From contig NW_004450479.1 in NCBI RefSeq assembly GCF_000321225.1, forward strand, positions 2,305,365-2,369,364: a stretch of 64,000 nt of DNA. Reading direction: 5' to 3'. Below the pieces are notes generated by a model that saw nothing but the letters and a program-made list of their open reading frames with translations, did no database searches and had not been told where the DNA came from. Origin of the DNA: Odobenus rosmarus divergens (taxonomy: Eukaryota > Chordata > Mammalia > Carnivora > Odobenidae). Shown here in pieces: positions 50,201 through 62,500 of the stretch (its first letter is position 1; each line of letters starts with the position of its first letter). Made by a program: the position numbers and the translations under genes.

Positions 50201-53200
50201 CTTGGGCAGGCATCTCCGAACACCGTGGCCCTTCTGCACGATCATGATCCACGTGTCACACTCAGGGCACTTCATGTCAGTGGGACCCAATCCTCTGATG
50301 GGGGCGCTGTCCACACTCTGCTGTCCTGTAGACTGTCTCTCAACCTAATCTGGCTCATAATTCTCCCGGGAGGAGACCCAGATTTGATTTTTTTTGACAG
50401 GAACACTATGAAGTTGAGCCACATTGAAAAATGTATTTTTGTAGGTCAGGCAGGGTCGAGAGTCAGCACCTTCCCATGGCTCGCCTGAGACCTCGGGAGT
50501 GCTGTCGCATCAGAGACTTGCAGAAGGAGGCCATGAGACCCCTGTCCCATCAGGGCTGACAGCAAGGGCTGCCGGATTTCTTTTCTCCTTTGCATTAAAT
50601 GGTCATCTGTGGCAGGCTACGCTGGATATCCTGCTCCTTCACACTCCTATGCACTGAGTTCACCCATGGAAGAATCTTGCCTACGTCCATCACTCCTGCC
50701 ATGTTACAGAGTGAAGGGTGTTTTTTGTTTTCTTTTGTTTTTTAAGTAGGCTCCATGCCCACTGTGGGGCTTAAACTCACGACGCTGAGGTAGAGACTTG
50801 CTCTACGGACTGAGCCAGCCAGCTGCATTCTTCGTTAAAAGAAAAAAAAAAAGTCGGTTAAGCATCTGGCCCTTGATTTTGGCTCAGGTCATGATCTCAG
50901 GGTCATGAGATCGAGGTCCGAGTCAGGCTCCACACTGGACATGGAGCCTGCTTAAAAACAAAACAAACAAACAAAAAAACTTTCCTTTCTCTCCCCCCCC
51001 TCCTTTTTTTTCTGTAAATAAGTATCAATGACTTGTAATCCAGTAATGGTGTTACTCATTTGGATGATCAAATTGTCCTAGATTTGGCTAATTGTCCCTT
51101 CAGACTAGCTTCTGTGTCCTTTTTTAAACATGTGGGATAACTTTCAATTTATAGAAATCCTGCAAAGATAAGACAGTTCGCATGTATGCTCAACCCAACT
51201 TCCCCTGAAGTTCATGCCTTCCTTGGTCTCAGTAGGGCTATCGAAGCTAGGGAACGGGCATTGCTAGAGCAGCATGAACTACAGATGCAGCTCATCTCCA
51301 TCCCAGGGTCTACTCTAGGATGCCAGCCCGCCATCACTCCAGTTCCCACCACTGGCCCCAGGCTGGCGCTGCACTCTTCCTGCTGCCTCTGGAACCTGTT
51401 GTCCTTCCAGAAGCACAGGTTTCTTCATGGGGCTGGTATTTAGCAGCCATGCCTGGGGCTCCTACTGTGCTCCCGGGCCTGGCTGTTCTGATTTTTAGGC
51501 CTTTCAGTGGAGAGAGCTGGGAACCACTACAGCTTTTTGGGTCATGAGTTCACACCAACACCGCTGACCCCTTGCCCTTTGCCGCATCTCCCTTCTCCAC
51601 GGTGAGAAAGAACTCCGGCTCCCAACAGTGTTGACTCCTGTGCTATTTGCTCAGTCTTAACAGGACACACAGATCGCTCCAGAACTACTACGTCTGTTCC
51701 ACCACCAACCATGAAGTTTCTAAATAAAGTTTGAGACTCATGTGCATTTTCTTCGCTTTGATCTCAGCCTCGGTCCCTCTCAGGGTGAGTGCCAGAAGTT
51801 CTGTGCTCTGAGTATTTGGATTCATGATCTTTTCCCCTTCGTGTGGAGAAGTGGCAAGTCTGAGATATAGTGAGGGTCATCAGCCCTGTTCCTGTACGGT
51901 CTCAGCTGTGTGATTTTATGACCATCCCGTTAAAGTGTCCCTGGAAGGTGATACCCTGTTGAAACTGGTAAAATGAGCCATTTGGCTGGGTTGCTCATCA
52001 CTTTCCACAGCTGTGTCCTAGCGCTAGCTAACAGTCTTCAAGATGGGGCTGGGTTTGCCCCATCTCCCCAAACCGTGGTTGCCTCCTCCATGAGACGGGT
52101 GACAGCAGCACCAGCCTCAGAGGGGACGCTCAATGACCTTTTAATTAACATTATCATTTCACCATTATTACTGCTTTTAACTGAAAATCATCCTCGTGTC
52201 AATGGACCAAAAGCCATCCTGAACTCATTCTTAATGTTTGGGGGATTATACCATTTGAAATCTTGAAATAACATTTAATAACTCAGCAATTATAACTCAA
52301 TAATTCAATCGTTTTGTTTCGGTGGGGTTTAAGTCTTAGTCTGAAATTTCACAGAGCAATTACAGAAGACTTTTCTGATGCTTAAGAGTCACAAGCTGAA
52401 ACTTGCAACTTTCTATCCTTTTGGGGGGGGTTGCCCACATTCTAGTCTATTCTATGTGAGGGACCAACATGTGCAGCCACTTTCTATCTGGATGGGAAAC
52501 GGGCACTGACGTAGAGGCTAGGTCTGATTAGGAGACTGAGGAGAATCTGGAAATGAGCCACGAGCCAGATGCTAGTTGCATCCCCCCAGGCAGACGTGGG
52601 AAGTAAAACCACGGATCGCTCCAGGACTGAAGTGTGGAACCAGCCGCATACACACTGCCAGCTCGCTGGCCACCAGCCAGGAGAACCTGCAGCCTCTGAG
52701 GATCATATGCTGTTCTTGGCCAATGTTTTCCCTTCTGACATTTTCCTCGGTGGCAGTCACCTCTATGGTTTTGCGGGGGAACAGGAAAGGAAATGGAGAG
52801 GACGTGTAGACAACCCGCAGGACCTGACCCAGCCCCAGACCCAGAGGGGCCACGTGGCACTTCAACAGGAAGGCCAAAAATATCATGTCAAGCACGGGGA
52901 TCATTTTAAGTGGGTTCCGTGGTCTCCCCAACACCCTGGAAGCTCAAGTGGTAGACCCTTCATAACTTGTAGGAAGTAGGAAGAAGACATTAAGGCATTA
53001 GGATAAAAAACAGGAGAGGACGTAAAGCACCCCCATCCCTCTTCCCAACCCTCTGTCTCCGAGCAACTCGACCGCTCTCGCTTAGGTGACCCCCATGGGC
53101 CAGACCCCACAGTGGCCCCTGTCCTCCCACACCTCATCCAGCCTCGTTCTAGAAACCTCCCAGCCTTTCTGAGGCTGATTTCCCTCTCTGACGTCAGAAC

Positions 53201-56200
53201 CCCTTCTGCCCAGTTTCCCCTTCAAGTACCTCTTGCCTCCACTGTTTCCTGACATTTCCAGCCATAACTACCTCCCACCTTCCTTGCTCAAACAGAGCCC
53301 AAAGGCCCCGTGTCCCTGCACTTCCCATGAGGCCTGTCATGGGGGCCTGTGGGCAGCGCGACCAGCACTGGGCTCTCCGATCCTGCAGATGGAGCACCAG
53401 CCCAGGGCCAGCACGCTGCATCCCTGCTCGGACCCCTTTGGCCAGCATCTCAGCCCAGCAGAGCTTACCTTGATTTCCTCCTGGTATCTGAACATGACAG
53501 GTGACAAGTAGGTGTGGCAAAAGATGGACTTCTGGAAAATGCCCTGAAGCCAAGTTCTTGTCCTGGTGACTGTCCCCTGGAATACTGTTTGCACAGAAAT
53601 CTTCCCGGCTTCCTTTCTCGGCCCTTCGGCTGAATCCTGCTGCAGCAGGAGAGAGGGGGGGTATAATGGTCCCCGAGCTGTGACTCAGGCTATTCTGGAG
53701 ACACCACTCTCCCTTCTCAGTCCACAGCAGGCGCTCGAGAACAGCAACCTCTGAGTCACATGAGTGCGTTTGGGACACCCGCCTCACCAGGGCCTGCATT
53801 TCAAGGCGCTTCAATTTTCCTGGACTCTGGGTTCGCTCTGGGAGCTGACAGCTCAGGCAAAGTGGGGGAGGGGTGGGAAGGACAAGCTTTCCACCCCCAT
53901 GAACCGCCCCAGCACAGTGACAGCACAGGGGACCCAGCCTTACCAACGAGCAGATCATGCCAGCCCAGGCCATGCCTGCCCACCTTCTCCAGACTGGCTG
54001 GGAAAGGATGCGCCCCAATCGCAGAGCCTCCAGCAGCTCAGAGACACCCCCCCCTTCTAGTGTGTCATGCAAACCCCTGCTCCTTGGCCACAGAAACAAC
54101 CTGCCATGGGCCAGAGGTAAACCCAAGGTCCCTCCCGTCCGTGCTTTCTTCCCATGAGGCTTCCCCTACTCCCTCTCTCCCTCTGGAAGATCCGTGTTCC
54201 CTGGGGCCACGGGATCTGGCAATGCCTCCCCACCGCAGCAGAAGCACAGTTGCAGGAGTGCAGGCATCAGAACCCCCACCTCAGCAGCAGCTGCTCCCTG
54301 AGGCCCTGGGAGGGTCTTCCCAGCTCTGTGCTAGCGTGTGTTCTTCAACGGAGTCCCACAAGTTAGAAGTGTCAGGACCCACAACGGGATCTGCTGCCAC
54401 TCCTCCCTCCAGGGACACTCCCTGAGAACCACCACATGCCCTCCCTCCCGCCTGGTGGCCCAGCAGATGCTGATGCTGCAGGGGAGCGGGCAACCATCCA
54501 CAGACAGGCAGGCATCTGGTCGTTAACCACGGTAGGTGCCAAGTAGGGAAAGTACGAGGTATTCCCAAGGCTCACGAAGGGGACGGAACCCAGCCTGGGG
54601 CAGGAGGAGGCTCTGTCCCTAAAGATAAGGAGGGCACCAGATGCTTGGGAGGGTGGGTGGAGGTGTGCCCGGCCAGCATGCCGGATCAGTGGATGGCAAG
54701 AGGTGGCGATGGTTCTCAGCTGAAAATTGGACATCTCAGCCCTTGTTTTAAATCCCTGAATGGCACAGCACTTTCTAGAATAATCCAGAAGCTTCAGCAT
54801 GGTGTGCCTTCCCTGTGATCTGGCCTTGTCTGGACCTGGCTCCTTTCCTGCCACACTCCGTTCCTTGCAGGCCCTCGGGAACGGCAACGTTCCTCCTCCC
54901 TGACCCAGTGAGGGCTGTGTCCTTTTCATAGGAACGCAAGCCCTGCCCTCAGTTCTCAGGGCACCTTATTGACTCCAGCTTACTGTCTGTCTCCTGTGTT
55001 GCAGTTACGTGTTCACTGGGTGCCCCCCCACACACAGAGATCTCACTGCAAGGAAGGCCTTTGTCACCCCCATCCTGGTGTCCCCTGCACCCAGCACAGG
55101 GCCAGGCAGAGACAGGCAAGAAGTGAACAGCCCAAGCCTGAGACTCTAAGCTGGAAGGCTCACATGTGGGCTTCTTGCTTTTCTCCATCCGGTGTTCTGC
55201 CAATCCAGTTAACCCTCTGTGTCAGGACCCATCCAGAAGCTGGTTGAAAACTCATCATACACTTTTGTTGAATTATAGTTTTGCAAGCCTTTTTGTTTTT
55301 ATGGCAAGGGTAGAGTATTTTTACCATGATGTAGATTACACTGGTCTGGGGTTCCAACCCACATTTAAGACTTTTTTTCTGCAGGAAAATATACCCTAGA
55401 AAACTGACAAATTTCCTAAACACAGCTTATTTGGAAGTGGGCACCAGCCTGTGATGGTTTAAATGACACTTGCTTCATAAAAGGCAATCATCTTACCAAT
55501 AATAGTTATTTAAATTTTTTTTTGTATTTTAAAGAAGAAAAAGTGAAAGGAATAAAGCTAAAACATACACTGAATTCTTTTCTATCACTAACATCCCAGT
55601 TCTGAATCGCAATACAGTGAACAAAAAATTGGTCAGTGTAAATATAAAATCTCCTATCATCTTCAAATTGAAGCCCATAAACTCAAGTGTGCAAAGAGTA
55701 CAAAAGAAGAAGCCAGTGCTGCCGTGAGCAGCAACGGGCATGAGTCTCAGAGACACAGTGTTGGGTGAAGCAAGCAGACACAAAACGCAGGAAGTTCAAA
55801 GACAAGGCAAAACTCAGGTTCGGTGGTAGGAGACAGAAGGCGGTTCCCACTGGGAGGCGTACGGAGGGAGTGGAGGGAGAGGACACAGGGCACCCGGGTC
55901 TCCCTACAGCTTGATTCAGGAGGCAGCACAAGGGCGTGCACCCGTGTGGAAGGCCCTGAGGTGTGCACTTGGGACAGGTGGACTCGGCTGCTGCATTTAA
56001 GGAACAGTGTGCAGGAAATGAGGTCACGTGGGAACGACCATGCATGGACACTCGTTTCGGGTACACATTGTGGGTACCTTGCCTGACTTCCCAGCCACCT
56101 GCACTGCTCTTTAATTAACCCATTCATCTGATGTTCTGTACTTTGACCCCTGCACTGCCTCTCTGCCTCCAACAGAAGCCCTAGGAGGGCAAGCGTGCAG

Positions 56201-59200
56201 CCTCGCTCACCAAAACATTCTCAATGCACAGAACAGAACCGGGCATGGGGCAGGTGCCCAACAAATATCTGAGGACGGAACCAGCCACTCTGTGTCCCTT
56301 TGGCAATCCTAGAAACCAGCTGATTTCCGTTCTGAGTTGAGGCCACTTGAAATTCCATACTTATTGTGGGTGCGACACGGTGTGTGTGTTCCACTTACCA
56401 CTAGAGGCTTAAGTGTAATAATTCTGCAAACAATCTCAGCAGATAAGGCGGGCAGCTCATAAAACTTTTGGTCTTTTGTGATTCTGCAGATAGTTTCATG
56501 AAGTCTCAGGCACACAGTCAAGTAGGACTGTATCAAGGGCTCCTCAAGAATCCTACCCCGCAAAGAGTTAAGAGAGATCATTGAAGTCATTTAGGAGATG
56601 TGAGAAAACAGTACCCATGATCCCTGACAAGCTCCTTCCCTTCAAAATGCCTACGAGTAAGGCATGGTTCTGATCCCATACAGGCTAACATCAGGAACAT
56701 TTCAATAGATCCTGAACTTATGACCAAGATAAAAAAGAAACAAAGTCCTTTTGGTTTGTCTCCATGGTCTGAACTGTTTTAACAAAAGCAAGTGACACTA
56801 TTCCCAAGTGTAGCCCCTTATTTGAAAAAAAGAAGCTAGGGATGTGTATCACTGAAGATTAAGATACTACATAAATCTGAAAAAAATTCAGAAAGATCCA
56901 GGGAGGAGGGAGAGAGGGGTGGGGAAAAGTGCTAGAACGGGCGCTGTGCGTGGGGACCAGGTCTCGCCTTCCCTGGCTGGCACACGGCCCAAGCTGACGG
57001 GAGCTGACCAGAACGCAGTGTGGCAGGTGTGGGGAGAAAGGCACTGTGGGGGTGCTTCTCTGACGGACCCCAGGGAGGCCTTGAAGCCACCAGGGCTTGA
57101 CATTAACAGATCTGATGCCCCCACAGCCATCCTGAACACCCTAAAAATTCAGGGGAGGTGATATGGGAGAAGCTCCGAGAATCTCAGGAAACACCTATCA
57201 GCCACGCGTTGGGTTTCTGTTGTTCTGCATTTTGCTGTATAGTGTTCCTTTGGGGTGTCAGAGGTCATACAAATCTGTAGGAGCAAATGATTTCAGATAA
57301 CTACGTAAAGCTACATTTGATTTTTATTTTCAACTGACCTGACTTGCAAAAAACATACAGAGACCAACATTAAAGAAATGCAGAACACAAGCATGAATAT
57401 GCAATATGGTGATCATTTAAAAAATAAATGGAAGAAAATGTATAGGAAAAGAGACTAGATAGAAATAAACCAAAACCTTAACAGCTGATATCTATTATTG
57501 TCCCTTAAAACAAGACAAAACAAAACCAGGATGTTAATAGCTCAAAAAGGAGGTGGGATATATATTGAGGACCTTCTGATTTCAACAGCAAATAGGAGGC
57601 ACTGCCAGTCAGTGTGTGTGTGGGTAACCTCGTGCAAGACAGAGGCTGCGTTTCACATTTCTACTTACTTGTCCTGATAAATATCCAGGAGGTGTAACAG
57701 CAATTGAAAAATTTCCTCAATGTTCTAGGGCAGTGAAGAGAAAAGATAGGAAAGAGTTAATCATAACGCCACCATCTTTCTGAAAACAGAACTGAAAAAA
57801 CAAACAAACAAACAACCTAAATACGGTAAAACAATGGGTTCTTTTCTTTCTACAAATGAGTTTTTAAGGTGCTCAAGAACCAAGCTTACATCCTTCACAA
57901 ATAAAATTCAGGATTTAAGATTATACTGTTTTCTGCACCCCACGAAATGGGAAAGAAGAGAGCAGCTGTGTGGGCCATGCCTGGACCCCCGCCCCAACAT
58001 CCCCCCCCACACACACACGGCCTGAACGCCCGGGTCCCCCACTCCAGAGTAATGGGAAGCAGAGCACCCCTGTAGCCCTAAGAAACAGCGGCCCCACCAC
58101 GTCTCTGGTTTCGAAGTGCTTCACCCTGCCAAGATTTCAGAAAAAAACGAATCACAGGCCCTGAATGTCTAGTTTCTGATCTGCTGTTGCTAAGCAAGGA
58201 CTCGAGAGCCTGTTCCAGACAACAGACAACAGACCTCCAGATTTCTGCTAGAGACTTCTGTAAACCCTTGAAGCCGGTACCAAGTCCCTAGAAGGCAGTC
58301 CAGGATTCGAGCTGGGAAGTGACTCAGATGGTCTATGACGTTCTTCATATAGGAAACCAAGTTGCTCAGAGGCAGCAGACTGAACCAGGACCGGAACAGA
58401 CACGCATCTACGTTCAGCAAATAGCTCTGCTCTCCCATGCGCTGAACTAACTGTGTCCTGTGTAAGGGAGGACAGGAACAGAAGGGCAGCCATGGGGTCA
58501 ACACACACACGCAGAGTTAAGGTAAAGACAGTCATGTGAGAAGAGACCTATAAAGTTCCAACTTCAAAAATAATTGAATCAAATGAAAAGCAAACAATAA
58601 CATATTAAGAATTCACCAAAATGGATGAACCTTGAAGACATGATGCAGGTGGCGCAAGGACAGACACTCCGACTCCAGTTCTGTGAGGTCCCCAGCGTGC
58701 GCAAACTCACGGAGACAGAAAGTAGGATGGTGCTTACCCAGGGGGTGGGCCACAGGGGAAACAGGAATGTTGCTTGATGCGGACAGAGTTTCGATTTGAA
58801 AAACCTTTGGGACGGAAGGTGGAGGCCCAACAACGCGAGTGTGTCAGATGCCACTGAACTCCACACCAAAAACGATTAAGAGGGCAAATTATGTGATGTA
58901 TATATCTTACCACGCAGAAACCTTCACTAAGATTTAAGCACTTTTCCCAGCCTTATTGAGATATCACTGACATCTAATGTTGCGTAAGCTTAACGAGTAC
59001 GATGTGTTGACTTGATACACTTCACCGAAGTATGATTAGCTAGGGCCAGCGCCACATCACATGACCACCATTCCTCTCTTGTGCTAACAACATTTAAGAT
59101 CTACTCTCTTGACGATGGACTCTGAGAAACAAACCGAGGGTTCTAGAGCGGAGGGGGTGGGGGGATGGGTTAGCCCGGTGATGGGTATTAAAGAGGGCAC

Positions 59201-59519
59201 GTTCTGCGTGGAGCACTGGGTGTTACGCACAAACAATGAATCACGGAGCACTGCATCAAAAACTAATGATGTAATGTGTGGGGATTAACATAACATAAAA
59301 AAAAAAAAGATATACTCTCTCCGCAACCTGGAAGTCTATCATACAGTATTACTAACTGTACTGCACATTAGGGTCCCAGAACTTACCCACCCTCTAGCTG
59401 GACATTTGTACAATAACCAACACCTCCCGAGTTCTGCCTGCAGCCTCCATTCTACTCTCTGTCTCTACGAATTTGACTTTTTTAGATTCCACACAAGTGC
59501 TATCGCACTTATCATATTC

Positions 59520-59559
<40 letters not shown>

Positions 59560-62500
59560 ATGTCTCACATCTTTGTTATCCACTCATCGGTCAATGCGCA
59601 CTCGGTGGTTTCCATGTCTCGGCTATTGTGAATAATGCCGCAGAGACCACGGGGCTGTGCGTATGCCTTTGAGATACTGATTTCATTTCCTTGGGATACA
59701 CACCCACAAGAGGGACCTCTGGTTCATAGGGTGGCTCCGCTGTTAACTTTTTGAGGAACCTCCATACTGTTTTCCATACTGGCTGCAATGATTTATGAAT
59801 TAAGCATTTCGATGAGTGACTAAGTGAATGCTCCAGATCAAAGAGTCCAAGTGAGCCCAGTGAAGGTCTTTAAATTATGCTGATTCTGTGACACTGTACT
59901 GGAGACCCCAGAAGATGACCACTGGAAAATAAATAAAGTGAGGTGCCACAGAAGTCACAGGGGTACAAAGATCATATGGATGAAGGTTCACGGCATAGTA
60001 AAGACCACGTCTGCCTGAAAGACAGGATCTTTAAGACCAAGGCTGGTGCTTGCCATTCTCCATTGTCAACAACTGAATTTCTTCCAGACAGTTTGTACAC
60101 CACTGAAGGGTCCTTAAAATATATGCAATGATCTAAATAATCTTAACTGGGCTTTAACTTCTAAAGGTTCCAATAATAGTGAAGGAGCAATAACTTAATT
60201 GAGCTATTTTAATCCCTAAGAACCTATGGGCAGGCGTGTACCGGGTTGGTGGAGGGGTGGGAGCAGGTAAGACTTGGATTCCTTTCTCTGACACAAGACA
60301 ACGTCAACGGGGGGCATTGTGCTTGCAACTGAGCAGAAATATTCATCTTTTTTAAATTTTTTATTTAGTTTTGATTTGATTTTTGTACTTAAGTTCGATT
60401 TACCATTTTTTGTTTGTGGATTGTGCCTTCTGTGTCTTCTCTAAGAAAGCTTTGCTCACCTGGAGACTAGTACTTCACTACCTCAAGATTTGCACCTACC
60501 ATGTGCCAAGCCTTTACCTGGCAGTACTGCTTTCAGGGATCTAGCCTGAGGAAAGAATTGGACAGGGAAGCAACAAGGATGCTCATCAAAGCACACATGC
60601 TCACAAAGTCAGAGTGCAGAAAGAAGAAATAATCCACATGCCCAGTCACTGCTTAAGTAAAAATAAGTTCTAATGAGTAAGCAGTCATTACAACAATGTA
60701 GCTGCATGTTTACCAACACGGAGTTGCTCACAAAGTACTGTGAAGTGAAAAAAAGCCCATTGGAAAACAGAATACAGAATTTGTCGCTGTTATCGAGCAC
60801 CTAACGTGCCCGCAAAGCTGTGTTTGGACAAAATCCCAGAAATGTGCATGCCAAAGTGTTAGCAACAATGATTATCTCTGGGAATGCAGGCGGTTTTTTC
60901 TTTTTTATATTCTTCATTACATTTCTGGTATGTTTAAAATTTATTGAAGAAGTCATTTTAAAAGAGCCCTAGAAGCGGGAATGTGTGCACCCAGGGGGCC
61001 CACCGGCGATCCCTGAAGCACAGCCGTGATTCCAAGATTTACAGATGGACGTGCAGCTCTACAACTTACTGATCTAGCCTTCTTTCCCGAAACTCAGAGA
61101 AGGAGATTCCTTCCAGGGCCGCCCAGGTGTCCTCAGGCTGCATCGTGGAGTCCTTTCCTTGAGGGGATGATGCCAGGCAGTAGTGCAAGACGGGCAGGGT
61201 GAGCACCCAGAGGTCCACTGTTTTCGCTATGCACTGTCGACACAGGTTGACCAAGAACTCTCGCCAGCTGGGAAGGGAGCAGAGAGCCCACGGTGAGCTG
61301 GGATGGCCAGTGTCCTGCCCCGGGGGTCTGACGGCAACCCGCACGGAGGAGGGAAGGAGCACTCGGGGGCGGCCGAGAAGAGTGACTAGCCCCAGGAGAA
61401 ACGTGGTTGCATGGGACATCCGGGGCGCCCTCGGCACCCCGCGAAGCGTCGGGCTCTGGACAGGCCTTCCCTGAAGCCCCACAGCAACCGTCTATCCCCC
61501 TTGACAGCTGAGGTTCAGGGGGGCTATGCGATCTGTGAGCCCAGACCCTCTGGCAACAGTAAATCCAGATATAAAGCCACTTTGCCAGTGCAGGGGGGCA
61601 GCCTGCCAACAACACACAGCAAACTGCCTACAGTCGCAAGATATTAATGCTCGCCGGTTCTTGGAAACACTCAAAACACTCTGTACATTTGCTGCCAATT
61701 CCTCTCTCTTAAAAAATGTAGTGTTGCACTCAGTGTTTCAAGTTTGTAAGACCAAGAGGCAGATGTCCTAATAAGACTCGCTGCTCAGGGAAGGCCGCCT
61801 CCTACTACCCTCTAGTTCCGGTCACACGGCTGCCGAAAATAGTGCAGGAAGGCCCTGAAATCACCGGGTGCTGGGCGGGCCCCTCCACCTGGGACAACGG
61901 AGGCTCCTCAGGGCAGGCCGGTGCCTCCACACCGCACCTGGCCCAGCGCGCTGCGGCCGAGGCCCAGGGAGAGCACCCCCCTTGCTTCCACAGGCGTGCC
62001 TGGGCTGGGCCCCTACAGTCAATCTTCAAACCCTAATCCCTGCAACCTTAGGTACACAGGGTGATACAGGACATTTTCAAGTTTTCGTGCTTGTGGGCGC
62101 TGCTCCTTGGCTCCCAGGGAAGCTAAACTTTGACATTTACAAAGGTCAAAATGATCTCAACCCACAGGTTCTATTTCTGCCCAGAGCACACATAGTATGT
62201 CTGCTTCATTTAAAATAAATGGCTCAGTCGTTGAGCGTCTGCCTTTGGCTCAGGTCATGATCCCAGGGTCCTGGGATCGAGCCCCGCATCGGGCTCCCTG
62301 CTCAGCGGGAAGCCTGCTTCTCCCTCTCCCACTCCCCCTGCTTGTGTTCCCTCTCTTGCTGTAACTCTCTCTGTCAAATAAATAAATAAAATCTTAAAAA
62401 AAAAAAAAAATTAAATAAATAAATAAATAAATAAATCAAAAAGGAGCATTCCAAACAGAAAGATAAGAAAAAGAGAAAACACGTCCTGGTTCCCATAAGA

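Larger units (their letters stand above)
49734..53468 (-). other. Intron between exons 6 and 7
   Basis: 3.7 kb. Two SINE fragments in inverted orientation at 50729-50982. The rest (49750-50700, 51000-53460) is unique-looking or too decayed to name; + strand frames at 51186, 52569 and 51973 are unconvincing. Confidence 0.5.
58930..59795 (-). mobile_element. Old antisense L1, interrupted by a younger L1
   Basis: CAGCCTTATTGAGATATCAC, ATACAGTATTACTAACTGTA, TTTGAGGAACCTCCATACTG are reverse L1 sequence. The element is split by the insertion at 59111-59307 and also contains the TG microsatellite. Confidence 0.78.

Noticed and set aside
53194..54126. 310-codon minus frame as a separate gene
   Set aside because: Its middle part is exon 6. 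The rest is GC-rich intron with no splice-independent support.
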